DNA from: Mycolicibacter longobardus
Lineage (GTDB): Bacteria > Actinomycetota > Actinomycetes > Mycobacteriales > Mycobacteriaceae
DNA length: 64,000 nt
Direction: 5' to 3'
Assembly (NCBI RefSeq): GCF_002102265.1
Contig: NZ_LQPG01000008.1
Span: 1-64,000, forward strand
In this document: positions 15,315 to 24,965 of the stretch, piece after piece
Layout of the letters: each line of letters starts with the position of its first letter
Numbering within the stretch: the first letter of the stretch is position 1
Program-made: the position numbers and the translations under genes
Notes under the pieces: model-generated
The model's input: only the letters and a program-made list of their open reading frames with translations
Databases searched by the model: none
What the model was told of the DNA's origin: nothing

Positions 15315-16314
15315 CGGCGGCGCCGACGCTACCGCGTCGGCGCCGCGACCTGCCCACGACTCCGGTGCTGGCCGCACCGACGACACCGGGCACGATCACG
15401 GCCACGGGGTGTCGGCGGACGCGGACCGCAGGTGGCTGGGGATCGCGCTGGGCTTGATCGTCGCGTTCATGGCCGTCGAGGTGGTCATCGGCCTGGTGGC
15501 GAACTCGCTGGCATTGATCTCCGATGCCGGGCACATGCTCACCGACGCGGCGTCGATCGTGTTGGCGCTGATCGCGATCCGGCTGGCGCGGCGTCCGGCG
15601 CGGGGCCGCTATACCTACGGGTTCAAGCGGGTGGAGATCTTGTCCGCGCAGGCCAACGGGATCACTCTGCTGCTGCTGACGGTGTGGTTCGTCTACGAAG
15701 GGGTGCGCCGGCTGATCACCCCGCCGGAGGTTGCCGGCCCGCTGGTGCTGTTCACCGCCCTGGCCGGGATCGTCGTGAACATTGCCGCCACCTGGTCGAT
15801 CAGCCGGGCGAACCGCACCAGTTTGAACGTCGAGGGTGCTTTTCAGCACATCCTCAACGACCTGTACGCGTTCATCGGCACCGCGATCGCCGGGGCGGTG
15901 GTGTGGGCCACCGGCTTCGCCCGCGCCGACGCTATTGCGGCCCTGGTGGTGGCGGCGTTGATGGCCAAAGCGGGGTGGGGCCTGGTCCGCGAGGCCGGGC
16001 GGATCTTTCTAGAGGCCGCCCCCGCAGACCTGGACCCGGCCGAGATCAACGACAGGATCGCCGCGATACCCCAGGTGGTCGAGGTGCATGATCTGCACGT
16101 GTGGCAGATCAGCTCCGGTCAGCCGGCGATGTCGGCGCATGTGCTCGTCACCGGCGAAGCCGACTGCCACGCGGTCCGCTCCCGCATGGAAACGGTGCTG
16201 CACAACGAGTTTCACGTCGAGCACACCACCGTGCAGATCGACCACGCCACCCCTGATGGCCACACCCGCGTCCGAGGGCTGCGCCCAACCGCGCGGGCCA
16301 GTGCCCGCCCATAA
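15298..16314 (+). CDS. Cation diffusion facilitator (CzcD/ZitB type)
   Basis: This 338-residue protein has six membrane segments. It carries the metal site pairs SDAGHMLTD in TM2 and HILND in TM5, an N-terminal His patch (DDTGHDHGHG), and a C-terminal cytoplasmic domain (VHDLHVWQISSGQPAMSAHV) characteristic of ZitB/CzcD. It exports Zn2+, and often Cd2+ or Co2+, by proton antiport. ATG 15298 lies inside the upstream zinc-ribbon gene. The pair probably forms a zinc efflux unit controlled from the palindrome at about 14.9 kb. Confidence 0.9.
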   Translation: MAGTTDGGADATASAPRPAHDSGAGRTDDTGHDHGHGVSADADRRWLGIALGLIVAFMAVEVVIGLVANSLALISDAGHMLTDAASIVLALIAIRLARRPARGRYTYGFKRVEILSAQANGITLLLLTVWFVYEGVRRLITPPEVAGPLVLFTALAGIVVNIAATWSISRANRTSLNVEGAFQHILNDLYAFIGTAIAGAVVWATGFARADAIAALVVAALMAKAGWGLVREAGRIFLEAAPADLDPAEINDRIAAIPQVVEVHDLHVWQISSGQPAMSAHVLVTGEADCHAVRSRMETVLHNEFHVEHTTVQIDHATPDGHTRVRGLRPTARASARP

Positions 16315-16468
16315 TCCGGGGTAGCGCGACGTCGTGGCCGCGCGTGCGGCCCCGGCCGGCATACATGTCACCTCGCGGCGCCGCATACCGGCGTTCTGGC
16401 TGTCCACCACCATGACTGCTGCGGTTGCGGTGGGCAGATCTTGGTCGGTGACCGTGGGGAACCGCGGA

Positions 16469-17733
16469 TTATGTCGGTTGTCGCGCTGGCCGGCCTGTCG
16501 CGGCAATAGTCGTCCCACCGTCACCGTGAGGCGGTCGGGTGTCTTGGGTTGGCCCGGTAAGTGATTTGATGCGTCCGGCGCGCACGCCGTTGGCGATGAC
16601 GACGACCTCGGTGAGCTCGTGCACAAGCACGACCGCGGCCAGCCCGAGCGTTCCGAACAGCGCCAGCGGCATCAGCACGGCGATGATACCCAGGGATAGT
16701 CCGACATTTTGCAGCATGATCTGCCGGGAGCCGTGGGCGTGGTGGAGTGCTTGGGGCAGGTGGCGCAGGTCTTGGCCCATCGGGGCGACGTCGGCGGTTT
16801 CGATGGCGACGTCGGTTCCCATGGCGCCCATCGCGATGCCCAGGTCGGCGGCGGCCAGGGCCGGTGCGTCGTTGACGCCGTCGCCGACCATCGCGGTGGG
16901 CCGGCGGGCACGCAGCTGCGCGACCCGGTGGGCCTTGTCCTCCGGGCGCAGTTCGGCATAGACGTGCTCGATCCCGGCCTGGGTGGCCAGGGCGGCCGCG
17001 GTGGCGTGGTTGTCGCCGGTGAGCATCGTCACCTGATAACCGCCGGCGCGTAACGCGGCGATGACCTCGGCGGCTTCTGGGCGTAGTTCGTCGCGTACGG
17101 CGATGGCGCCGAGCAGCACATTGTCGCGTTCGACGAGAACCGCGGTGGCCCCGGCTTGTTGCATGCGCGCCACCTGATCGGCGAGGTCGACGGGGTCGAG
17201 CCAGCCGGGCCGACCCAGACGGACGGCATGCCCGTCGAGGCGGCCGGTCAGCCCGGCCCCGGGGATGGCTTGCACGTCACTGGCGGCGGCGGTCGGCGCT
17301 GGGGTGGCGGCGAGGATGGCCGCGGCCAGGGGGTGTTCACTGCGGGCCTCCAGCGCGGCCGCCACCGCCAGGACCTCCTCGCGGGTGGCGCCGTTGCTGG
17401 TGGCGACGTCGATGACGGTGGGCCGGTTGGCCGTCAACGTTCCGGTCTTGTCTAGGGCGATCGCGCCGATGGTGCCCAGCGCCTCCAGCGCGGCGCCGCC
17501 CTTGATCAGTACACCGAGTTTGGAGGCGGCGCCGATGGCCGCCACCACGGACACCGGCACTGCGATGGCCAGCGCGCACGGGGACGCTGCGACCAAAACC
17601 ACCAGAGCGCGTTCGATCCAGACCAGCGGGCTACCGAAGACGCTGCCAACCCCGGCGATCAGCGCCCCGGCGATCATGATGGTTGGCACCAGCGGTCGTG
17701 CGATGCGATCGGCCAGCCGCTGGCTGGTGTCCG
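16469..17733 (-). pseudogene. 5'-truncated ctpG copy
   Basis: The reading frame matches the C-terminal half of the intact CtpG further right, from SQRLADRIARPLVP to the end. It keeps the SPC metal motif, DKTGTLTANRP and [16 protein letters not shown], but lacks the N-terminal domain, the first membrane helices and the actuator domain. The 5' break coincides with a 60-bp inverted-repeat element that supplies the only ATG. One helix motif differs from the intact copy (DVAPMGQDL for DVALMGQDL). Without the actuator domain it cannot complete the transport cycle. Confidence 0.85.
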
Positions 17734-17734
17734 T

Positions 17735-17794
17735 TGTCATTTGATCTGAGGCACTCGTGGCCGTTTGACCTGCGGTGCCTCAGGTCAAATGACA
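17735..17794. mobile_element. 60-bp inverted-repeat element (MITE-like or IS ends after internal deletion)
   Basis: The left end TGTCATTTGATCTGAGGCA and the right end TGCCTCAGGTCAAATGACA are complementary at 18 of 19 positions. They enclose 22 bp. The TG...CA ends suit an insertion sequence whose centre has been lost, or a miniature element. It separates the truncated ctpG from the IS3 remnant. Confidence 0.6.
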
Positions 17795-18271
17795 ATCCCG
17801 ATGGACTGAGTTTGCCATGCTATCGGTGGTGAAACGTGCTCGTTTTGGTGGCGGTTTGGAAGTCGACACGTCCAACAGTTCAGCTATCCGGTTCACGTCC
17901 CGACAGACGCACTCCGCTGGCATGAGTTCGTGGAAGCGGCTCACCTTCGATGCTGCGGCAGCGAAGTGCGCCGAGGCCTCTTCCAGAAAGGCGATTTCTT
18001 TGGCCTGTTGGGCGACGGTCGCTCGTAGCCGCACCAATTCTGCGCGCTCCTGCACCGAAAGCGGTTGTCCTGCAGTGGGGTCCGTCCACTGGGTGTCGGT
18101 GCTGCGGACCTTGGCCATCCGCCACCGCTCGTCACGCACCCACGTGTACAGCAGATCCTTGTGCAGGTCTAACTCACGGGCGACCTCGGCAACCCGTCGG
18201 TGCCCATCGATCACCATGTGCGCGGCCTTAGCCCGATACTCGGGGGTAAACGAGCGCCGCCGTGGTGGCAT
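17780..18271 (-). pseudogene. IS3-family OrfA with a truncated OrfB start
   Basis: The protein begins PPRRRSFTPEYRAKAAHMV, continues with an HTH (AEVARELDLHKDLLYTWVRDE) and a leucine-rich coiled coil (ELVRLRATVAQQAKEIAFLEEA). This is the standard OrfA of IS3-type elements. It then runs into the N-terminus of OrfB (RFHELMPAECVCRDVNRIAELLDVSTS) and stops at the neighbouring inverted-repeat element. The catalytic DDE part of OrfB is missing, so the element is dead. GGAGG precedes ATG 18271. Confidence 0.8.
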
Positions 18272-18310
18272 TTCCGCATCCTCCGTAACGCCCTCAAGCT
18301 GTGATGTCAA

Positions 18311-20740
18311 CTACCTGAGCGGCCGTTGCCGGGGTAACTGTCGACCGAAGCGGCGTAGCCGCAGCGAGTTGGTCACCACGCTGACCGAGGAGAACCCCAT
18401 CGCGGCACCCGCGATGATCGGGTTCAGCAGGCCGAGCGCGGCAAGGGGGATGGCGGCGGTGTTGTAGCCGAAGGCCCAGCCAAGGTTCTGGTGGATCGTG
18501 CGCAGCGTGCGCCGCGAGAGCTGGAGCGCGAGCACCGCACCGTCGAGCCGGTCGGCCATCAGGGTGATGTCGGAGGCTTCGATGGCCACGTCGGTGCCGG
18601 TGCCGATCGCAATGCCCAGGTCGGCCTGTACCAGGGCGGGGGCGTCGTTGACGCCGTCGCCGATCATGGCGACTACCCGGCCCTCGTCCTGGAGTCGCCG
18701 GACCTCGGTCACCTTGTCCTGCGGTAATACCTCGGCCAGAACCTGGTCGATGCCGACCTGTTGGGCGATCGCGGCCGCGGTGCGGGCGTTGTCGCCGGTG
18801 ATCATGGCGACCTGCAGCCCCATGGCGTGCAGTCGACGGATCGCGTCGGCGGCGTCGTCCTTGATCGTGTCGGCGACGGCGAGCACACCCACAACTTCCC
18901 CGTCTTGGCCGACGAATACCGCGGTGCGGCCCTGCTCTTCGAGCTCCGCAGCTGCCGCGGCAAGGTGCTCAGGCAGCAGCAGATCGTGCTCGTCGACGAG
19001 CGTGCGCCGCCCGATCAGCACGGGTCGGCCGTCGATTTCGGCGCGCACCCCGAGCCCGGCGAGGCTGGCGAACGCGGTGGCGGCCGGAACCTCCAGTCCC
19101 CGTTCGCGCGCGCCGGCGGCGATCGCCGCGCCGATGGGGTGTTCGGAGCCGGATTCGACCGCTGCGGCGATCCGCAGCACCTGATCACGCTGGTGTCGCT
19201 GGCCGGCGACAACATCGGTGAGCCGCATCTGGGCGCGGGTGAGGGTGCCGGTCTTGTCGAACACCACGGTGTCGATCTTCTTGGAGGCTTCCAGCACCTC
19301 GCCGCCCTTGACCAGGATCCCCAGGTCCGCGCCGCGGCCGGTGCCGACCATGATCGCGGTGGGGGTGGCCAGGCCCAGCGCGCAGGGGCAGGCGATGATC
19401 AGCACCGCCACCGCGGCGGTCATGCCGGCGACCGGGTTGGCGGCGATCAGCGTCCACCCGGCAAACGTCGCGACGGCAACACCGATGACGGCCGGCACGA
19501 ACACCGCCGAGACCCGGTCGGCCAGCCGCTGGACCGGGGCCTTACCGCCCTGGGCCTGCTCAACGAGGCGGACGATCTGCGCCAGCGCGGTGTCGGCGCC
19601 GACGGCGGTGGCCCGTACGGTCAGCAGCCCGTCGGTGTTGACCGTCGCCCCGGCAACACGGTCACCCACCGATTTCTCGACCGGGACGGACTCGCCGGTC
19701 AGCATCGACTCATCGACGGCGGCGCGCCCGTCGGTGACCTCGCCGTCGACCGGGATCTTCTCGCCGGGCCGCACCCGCAGCAGGTCTCCGACTTGCACCT
19801 GATCCACAGGGACGAGAATTTCTTGTCCGTCGACGAGCAGCCGGGCTTCCTTAGCGCCCATCTCCAGCAGCTTGCTGATCGCCTCCCGCGTCTTGCCGTG
19901 GGCCCTGGCCTCGAAATAGCGGCCCAGCACGACGAACGCGATGATCAGCGCCGCGGTGTCGAAGAACAGCGGGCCACCGGCGAGCAGCTCGTAGGTGGAG
20001 TAGCCAAACGCGGTCAGTGTGCCCAGCGCGATCAGCGTGTCCATGTTCGCGGTCCACGCCCGCGCCCGCTGCACCGCCCCCTTAAGGAACGGCCACCCCG
20101 CAATGAATTGCACCGGCACCGTCGCGGCGAACGCCAGCCAGCCCGCCCACGGGTAAGCGCCGAACAGCATCGGTGCCGACATCGACACCAGCCCCAACGG
20201 CCAGGCCAGCCACACCCGCCGCCACCAGGCCCGAATCCCGCGTCTGGCCTCCTCGCGCGGCGACGGCGGGGTCGCGGCGGCCGGCTCGAGGTGATAGCCG
20301 ATACGATCGAGCGCCTGCCGCAGCCGCTCGATCTCCGGCGGCCGGTCGAGCTCGTCACCGCGCGGCCCCAGCAGCGTTCGCGCGATCCCCCCGACGACCT
20401 TGCCCACAATGCCGCCGCTGCCGACATCGGCCGAGTGCGGGACACGCGCGGGCACTGACGCCGCGGGAATGTGCTCGGCATCGGCGATCGCCGACACGAT
20501 GGCCGCGGTGTCGCACCGGCTGGGCGAATACCAGACCACCACCGATCCCGTGCGCGGATAGGCCTGCACGGCGCGCACACCGCTCACCGTGGCGACCGTG
20601 TCCTCGATCGCAGCGGCACGGGCCTCATCGAACTCAACCCCGGTGGCGCGCACATGCATGCGGCCCGCCGCGGCGGATACCACGACCGGCGTGGCACCGG
20701 CATCCGGAGTAGCTTCAGCGGTCAGCATCATCAGGCTCAC
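18311..20740 (-). CDS. ctpV: CtpV-type P1B copper efflux ATPase
   Basis: This 809-residue protein is very similar along its length to mycobacterial CtpV. It has an N-terminal HMA-like domain without CxxC ([21 protein letters not shown]), the actuator motif [11 protein letters not shown], the membrane motif [11 protein letters not shown], phosphorylation site [13 protein letters not shown] pair SEHPIGAA, hinge [16 protein letters not shown], and a last-helix Met/Ser motif [18 protein letters not shown]. CtpV is linked to copper export. The start is uncertain (GTG 20740, or ATG 20731/20728); any of these is within or beside the end of pacL3, so translation is coupled. The operon diverges from merR. 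Confidence 0.92.
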   Translation of the reverse strand: MSLMMLTAEATPDAGATPVVVSAAAGRMHVRATGVEFDEARAAAIEDTVATVSGVRAVQAYPRTGSVVVWYSPSRCDTAAIVSAIADAEHIPAASVPARVPHSADVGSGGIVGKVVGGIARTLLGPRGDELDRPPEIERLRQALDRIGYHLEPAAATPPSPREEARRGIRAWWRRVWLAWPLGLVSMSAPMLFGAYPWAGWLAFAATVPVQFIAGWPFLKGAVQRARAWTANMDTLIALGTLTAFGYSTYELLAGGPLFFDTAALIIAFVVLGRYFEARAHGKTREAISKLLEMGAKEARLLVDGQEILVPVDQVQVGDLLRVRPGEKIPVDGEVTDGRAAVDESMLTGESVPVEKSVGDRVAGATVNTDGLLTVRATAVGADTALAQIVRLVEQAQGGKAPVQRLADRVSAVFVPAVIGVAVATFAGWTLIAANPVAGMTAAVAVLIIACPCALGLATPTAIMVGTGRGADLGILVKGGEVLEASKKIDTVVFDKTGTLTRAQMRLTDVVAGQRHQRDQVLRIAAAVESGSEHPIGAAIAAGARERGLEVPAATAFASLAGLGVRAEIDGRPVLIGRRTLVDEHDLLLPEHLAAAAAELEEQGRTAVFVGQDGEVVGVLAVADTIKDDAADAIRRLHAMGLQVAMITGDNARTAAAIAQQVGIDQVLAEVLPQDKVTEVRRLQDEGRVVAMIGDGVNDAPALVQADLGIAIGTGTDVAIEASDITLMADRLDGAVLALQLSRRTLRTIHQNLGWAFGYNTAAIPLAALGLLNPIIAGAAMGFSSVSVVTNSLRLRRFGRQLPRQRPLR

Positions 20741-21029
20741 TGGTTGTCATCCGGGTCGCGTCGGCCGCCGCTGGCGGTGGGACTTCCTCCCCGAGGCTTT
20801 CGACCGCCTCGGCCAGCACGTCGGCCACCGTCAAGCGAGCCCGCTCGGCGGTCTCCCTGGTCTTGCGCTCGGTCGTTCGCGCAACGCGCAGACCCCAGGC
20901 GGTAGCCTTGACCGTTGCCTTGCGCCACGGAGCCTTCGCCAATGCCGTGTGCAGCGCCGCATAGGCCGCAAACGCCACCGCGTGGCTCACCGGCGGCGCC
21001 GCCTTTCCCAATACTCCCTGCCGCACCAT
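20715..21029 (-). CDS. pacL3: PacL3-type (DUF1490) partner of CtpV
   Basis: This 104-residue protein has an N-terminal hydrophobic stretch ([19 protein letters not shown]), a [22 protein letters not shown] amphipathic helix, and a Pro-rich linker [11 protein letters not shown]. Its tail, SEPDDADR, contains no His or Cys, unlike the other two PacL proteins here. ATG 21029 has AGGAAGGGAG upstream; the longer frame would reach into the operator. PacL family members support a cognate P-ATPase in the membrane. It is the first gene of the pacL3-ctpV operon and faces merR. Confidence 0.85.
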   Translation of the reverse strand: MVRQGVLGKAAPPVSHAVAFAAYAALHTALAKAPWRKATVKATAWGLRVARTTERKTRETAERARLTVADVLAEAVESLGEEVPPPAAADATRMTTSEPDDADR

Positions 21030-21074
21030 CGCGAACACTCCCTTCCTCATCGTTGCCCCGTCAAGCGGTGACGA

Positions 21075-21118
21075 ACCCATCCTTGACCTTCCAGTGCACT
21101 GGAAGGTCAAGGATGGGT
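21075..21118. promoter_or_regulatory. 44-bp perfect palindrome: MerR operator/divergent promoter
   Basis: The two 22-bp arms (21075-21096 and 21097-21118) are exactly complementary. Each contains CTTGACCTTCCAGTG, which is the classical MerR/CueR promoter form with TTGACC as -35 and the dyad in the spacer. It lies directly between pacL3-ctpV and merR, and symmetry would serve both directions. The merR start follows the palindrome by 3 nt, suggesting a leaderless message. Confidence 0.88.
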
Positions 21119-21121
21119 GAC

Positions 21122-21586
21122 ATGCAGATCGGCGAGCTTGCGAAACTCAGTAACACCAGCGCGAAAACCATTCGCTTCTACGAAGACTCGGGGTTGCTGC
21201 CGCCTCCGGCGCGCACGGCGTCGGGGTATCGCGACTATGGGCCCGAGTTCGTGGACCGGCTGCGGTTCATCCATCGAGGCCAAGCGGCGGGGCTGACCTT
21301 GCAGAAGGTGCGCCAGATCCTGGCGATCCACGACCGGGGCGAGGTGCCGTGCGGGCACGTGCGACAAGTCCTTAGTACCCGTCTCGACCAAGTCCGCGCG
21401 CAGATCGCCGAACTTGTCGCCCTCGAAGGCCACTTGCAGACCCTTCTCGACTACGCGGCGCACGCCGCGCCCACCGAACACGACCAGTCCACGGTGTGCT
21501 GGATTTTGGAAAGCGACCTGGATGCCGAGGTCCCCGTCGACCTCAGCCGTCCCCGCGACGAGACAGCGGGCGCCGGTGGCGGATAG
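21122..21586 (+). CDS. MerR-family heavy-metal regulator
   Basis: This 154-residue protein has a winged HTH (MQIGELAKLSNTSAKTIRFY, then EDSGLLPPPART...YRDYG), followed by a dimerisation helix and two candidate metal ligands, C77 in EVPCGHV and C126 in STVCWILE. CadR/PbrR/ZntR-type proteins use a Cys at about 77-79 and a C-terminal pair, while CueR uses only the C-terminal pair. Here one of the pair is missing, and His119/His120 region residues may substitute. It likely activates pacL3-ctpV on copper or a related metal by untwisting the palindromic promoter. M. tuberculosis uses CsoR for ctpV, so this is a regulator swap. Confidence 0.88.
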   Translation: MQIGELAKLSNTSAKTIRFYEDSGLLPPPARTASGYRDYGPEFVDRLRFIHRGQAAGLTLQKVRQILAIHDRGEVPCGHVRQVLSTRLDQVRAQIAELVALEGHLQTLLDYAAHAAPTEHDQSTVCWILESDLDAEVPVDLSRPRDETAGAGGG

Positions 21587-22370
21587 AAGGCCTGACCAAG
21601 ACGGCAGCGACGTGCCCGGGCGGTCATGGACCGATGTGTGGTTGCCGGCAGTCCTGCTGAGTGTGGCAGGGGTGGGCTGGTGGTGGTCGGTGGTCAGCGC
21701 CCGCGGCATGGGCGGCGACACAATGACCATGGACGGCGACTCAGGAATGTCCATGGGGGGCCAGTCACCGATGTCGTTCTCCGCGTTCCTCATCGCGTGG
21801 GTGGCCATGATGGCGGCGATGATGCTTCCCGCGGTCGTGCCCGTGGTTCGCTCCTACGCCCGCGCCGCCGCGGCTCCGGCGCTCATCTTCGTCGCCGGAT
21901 ATTTGGCGCTGTGGAGCGCCACCGGCATCCCTGCCTTTGTCGCGTGGAGCCACTTCACTGGACCGGTGGCGCACGGATCTGGGTGGGCCGGCCGCCTGGC
22001 CGGCGCGGTGGCCGTCGCCGCCGGGCTGTATCAGCTCACACCGCTGAAGGCGACCTGCCTGCGGCACTGCCGCTGGCCGATGCCGTTGTCTCTGCCGCCC
22101 GGCCAGCGCCCCGACTACGGTCTGGCACGGGCGCTTGTTGCCGGCGGCCGCTACGGCATGTTTTGCCTAGGCAGTTGCTGGATGCTGTTCGTACTCCTGA
22201 TCGCCCTCGGCACCATGCAATTGGCGTGGATGCTGTCGCTTTCGGTGGTGATCTGGCTGGAGAGAACGGCCCCCTTCGGCGACCGGGTCAGGCGCTGGAC
22301 AGCGGCGACGCTCGTAGTTGTTGGCGTTGCGCTGCTGGTGCATCCCGCATTTGTCAGCCACCTCGTCTAA
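21576..22370 (+). CDS. DUF2182 membrane protein with Met-rich loop
   Basis: This 264-residue protein has about seven membrane segments. An early periplasmic loop is rich in Met, Asp and Gly (MGGDTMTMDGDSGMSMGG). It is followed by SAFLIAWVAMMAAMMLPAVVP, the hallmark of DUF2182 (predicted metal-binding membrane proteins), and later LKATCLRHCRWP. GTG 21576 overlaps the end of merR by 11 bp; GTG 21612 is an alternative. Methionine clusters of this type bind Cu(I), and coupling to merR places it in the copper response. Its transport direction is unknown. Confidence 0.78.
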   Translation: MADRRPDQDGSDVPGRSWTDVWLPAVLLSVAGVGWWWSVVSARGMGGDTMTMDGDSGMSMGGQSPMSFSAFLIAWVAMMAAMMLPAVVPVVRSYARAAAAPALIFVAGYLALWSATGIPAFVAWSHFTGPVAHGSGWAGRLAGAVAVAAGLYQLTPLKATCLRHCRWPMPLSLPPGQRPDYGLARALVAGGRYGMFCLGSCWMLFVLLIALGTMQLAWMLSLSVVIWLERTAPFGDRVRRWTAATLVVVGVALLVHPAFVSHLV

Positions 22371-22474
22371 TGAAACTCGTCATCACCACGACGCAGCAAC
22401 CGTGGCTCAAGGCCCTGGCCACGGGCCCAGTAATGGGTTGGCTGGCCAGGTTTGTCGCGTCGTCACCTGGTCGA

Positions 22475-22891
22475 TCAGTCGTTTCCGGCGGCGGGCAGAA
22501 GTTCGGCGATCAGGGCGTGGACGCGGTTGGCGATGTCGTCGCGGATGGAGCGGACGACCTCGAGGGGTTGGCCGGCGGGGTCTGGCAGTTTCCAGTCGCG
22601 GTAGGTGATGCCCGGGTAGTAGGGGCAGGTGTCGCCGCAGCCCATGGTGATCACGACGTCGCTGGTCTGCACGGTGTCGGCGGTGAGCACCGTGGGCGTG
22701 TTGGCGGTGATGTCGATGCCCCGTTCGGCCATTGCGGCCACGGCGGCCGGGTTGATCTGGTCGGTGGGTTCGGTGCCCGCGGAGCGGACTTCGATGCGGT
22801 CGTCGGCCAGGTGGGTGAGCAGTGCGGCCGCCATTTGGGAGCGTCCGGCGTTATGCACGCAGACGAACAGGACGCTGGGTTTATCAACCAT
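22475..22891 (-). CDS. arsC: Arsenate reductase, LMW-phosphatase family
   Basis: This 138-residue protein has the CX5R phosphatase loop CVHNAGRS (C11-R17), a C85/C89 pair in MGCGDTC and the catalytic aspartate in KLPDPAG. It reduces As(V) to As(III); the second cysteine pair suits a thioredoxin or mycothiol/mycoredoxin relay. Its ATG overlaps the acr3 stop (TGATG), so it is the last gene of arsM-acr3-arsC. In M. tuberculosis an equivalent is fused to the transporter; here they are separate. Confidence 0.92.
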   Translation of the reverse strand: MVDKPSVLFVCVHNAGRSQMAAALLTHLADDRIEVRSAGTEPTDQINPAAVAAMAERGIDITANTPTVLTADTVQTSDVVITMGCGDTCPYYPGITYRDWKLPDPAGQPLEVVRSIRDDIANRVHALIAELLPAAGND

Positions 22892-23985
22892 CAGCGGGCA
22901 CCGCTTGGCTCGGGTTGTGGTCGAAACAAGCGGGTGCGCAGCGCCAAGGACACGTAGACCAATCCGACCAGCACGGGTACTTCGATGAGTGGGCCGACGA
23001 CCCCGGCCAAGGCTTGCCCGGAGGTAGCGCCGTAGGTGGCGATCGCCACGGCGATCGCGAGTTCGAAGTTGTTGCCGGCGGCGGTGAACGCCAACGTGGT
23101 GGTGCGCGGGTAGCCGACCTTCAGGACGGCGCCGAGCAGGTAGCCGCTGGCCCACATGATGGCGAAGTAGGCCAGCAGTGGCACCGCGATGCGGGCGACA
23201 TCGAAAGGCCGGGAGGTGATTTGGTGGCCCTGCAGGGCGAACAGGATGACGATGGTGAACAACAGCCCATACAGTGCCCACGGGCCGATACGGGGTAAAA
23301 ACTGTGACTCGTACCAGGGCCGGCCCTTGGCCCGTTCACCGAGGCGGCGTGACAGGTACCCGGCCAGCAGCGGGATGCCCAGGAAGATCAGCACGGATTT
23401 GGCGATCTGCCACGGCGAGACCTCGATCCCGGTCTGGGGCAGGTGAAGCCAGCCGGGCAGCACCGAGAGGTAGAACCAGCCCAGCGCGGCGAACATGAGG
23501 ACTTGGAAGATCGAGTTCAACGCGACCAGCACCGCGGCGGCTTCGCGGTCCCCGCAGGCCAGGTCGTTCCAGATGATGACCATGGCGATGCAGCGGGCCA
23601 GCCCGACGATGATCAACCCGGTTCGGTATTCGGGCAGATCGGGCAGCAGCAGCCAGGCCAGGGTGAACATCACCGCCGGACCGATCAGCCAGTTCAACAC
23701 CAGCGAGGACACCAGCAGTTTGCGGTCGGAGGTGACCTCGCCGAGCTGGTCGTAGCGGAGCTTGGCCAGCACCGGATACATCATCACCAACAACCCAAGG
23801 GCGATGGGCAACGAAACCCCGTCAACCTCGATAGCGCTGAGTTCCGCTCCCAGGCCTGGCACCAGCCGCCCCAACAACAGGCCGGCGGCCATCGCTACCC
23901 CGATCCACAGCGGCAAGAACCGGTCCAGTGTGGAGAGCTTGGCGGCCACTGCGGGTGCAGCAGTCGATACGGCGGTGTCACTCAT
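22891..23985 (-). CDS. acr3: Arsenite efflux transporter, ACR3 family
   Basis: This 364-residue protein has ten predicted membrane segments. It carries the conserved Cys-containing helix GLARCIAMVIIWNDLACGD and the later AFTAAGNNFELAIAVAI of ACR3 permeases. It extrudes As(III). ATG 23985 is chosen because GGGAGA lies 7 nt upstream; the longer frame has no RBS. It sits between arsM and arsC in one operon. Confidence 0.93.
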   Translation of the reverse strand: MSDTAVSTAAPAVAAKLSTLDRFLPLWIGVAMAAGLLLGRLVPGLGAELSAIEVDGVSLPIALGLLVMMYPVLAKLRYDQLGEVTSDRKLLVSSLVLNWLIGPAVMFTLAWLLLPDLPEYRTGLIIVGLARCIAMVIIWNDLACGDREAAAVLVALNSIFQVLMFAALGWFYLSVLPGWLHLPQTGIEVSPWQIAKSVLIFLGIPLLAGYLSRRLGERAKGRPWYESQFLPRIGPWALYGLLFTIVILFALQGHQITSRPFDVARIAVPLLAYFAIMWASGYLLGAVLKVGYPRTTTLAFTAAGNNFELAIAVAIATYGATSGQALAGVVGPLIEVPVLVGLVYVSLALRTRLFRPQPEPSGAR

Positions 23986-24087
23986 AGGTTTCTCTCCCGA
24001 TGCGCGAACGGTCAGCCGCTTCGCTGGCAACTATCAACGTGAAGTGGGTTGGGGTGTGAGGGCGCGGTCGCGTTGTCTGCGGCTGCC

Positions 24088-24876
24088 TCAGTCAGACGAT
24101 GCGGCGGGTTTGGTGGCGCGGATGATCGCGCCGTGCATTCCTTCGGCCACCTGGTGGGTGAACGTCACTGAGGCATCGACGAATCCGGCCGCGGCCAGTC
24201 CGTCCAGATACTCCTGGCGGGACAGTGCCCCGGCGATGCAGCCGACGTAGGAGCCGCGTTCGGCGCGCTCGGCCGCGCTGAGGTGGTCTTCGGCGACGAC
24301 GTCGGAGATCCCGATCCGCCCTCCTGGGACCAGGACGCGGAACATCTCGGCGAGCACGGCGGGTTTGTCGGCGGACAGGTTGATCACGCAGTTGGAGATC
24401 ACCACGTCGACGGCGGCGTCGGGCAGCGGGATGTCCTCGATGGTGCCCTTGCGGAACTCGACGTTGGCGGCGCCGGCCTTGGCTTTGTTCTCCTCTGCGA
24501 GGGCCAGCATTTCATCGGTCATGTCGACTCCGTAGGCAAACCCGTTCGGACCCACCCGGCGGGCCGACAACAACACGTCGATGCCGCCGCCAGACCCGAG
24601 GTCGAGCACGCGTTCACCGGGGTGTAGGTCGGCGACCGCGGTCGGGTTGCCGCAGCCCAGGCTGGCTGCGAGTGCGTCGGCGGGAATAGCGGAGTGCTCG
24701 TCGGCGTCGTAGAGGCCGGCGCCGAAGATGGTGCCGATTTCGGCCGAATCGCTGGACCCGCAGCAGCTCGCCGCGGTCAGCACCTCGCTGTTGGTGGCGC
24801 CGCCGCCGATCGCGGTGGCGGCCGCACCGTAGCTGGCCCGGACCTGATCGCGCAGTTCGTTGTGGTCGGTGGTCAT
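24088..24876 (-). CDS. arsM: Arsenite S-adenosylmethionine methyltransferase
   Basis: This 262-residue protein has the SAM motif [12 protein letters not shown] and the DMTDEML acidic loop. Its cysteines are placed as in ArsM: SCCGSS near the N-terminus, SNCVINLS in the middle and YVGCIAGA in the C-terminal part. These last two bind As(III). It converts arsenite to methylated arsenicals. GGAGTGGGG precedes the start. It is the first gene of the leftward ars operon, across the operator from arsR. Confidence 0.92.
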   Translation of the reverse strand: MTTDHNELRDQVRASYGAAATAIGGGATNSEVLTAASCCGSSDSAEIGTIFGAGLYDADEHSAIPADALAASLGCGNPTAVADLHPGERVLDLGSGGGIDVLLSARRVGPNGFAYGVDMTDEMLALAEENKAKAGAANVEFRKGTIEDIPLPDAAVDVVISNCVINLSADKPAVLAEMFRVLVPGGRIGISDVVAEDHLSAAERAERGSYVGCIAGALSRQEYLDGLAAAGFVDASVTFTHQVAEGMHGAIIRATKPAASSD

Positions 24877-24927
24877 CCGACCCCACTCCTTTCATCGACA
24901 GCTATCTATGGGTGCAGTGTGCACGAA

Positions 24928-24947
24928 GCATCGATACCTGTCAATGC
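24928..24947. promoter_or_regulatory. Putative ArsR operator
   Basis: An imperfect 20-bp dyad (GCATNGA...TCNATGC) lies between arsM and arsR. It is just upstream of a CATACT -10 box (about 24954-24959), which sits 6 nt before the arsR ATG and so implies a leaderless transcript. Autoregulation is inferred from position. Confidence 0.5.
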
Positions 24948-24965
24948 GTGTGTCATACTAGGGCC

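Noticed and set aside
18761-20458. Long open frame antisense to ctpV
   Set aside because: Same GC artefact. No family motif, and the opposite strand encodes a complete P-type ATPase.
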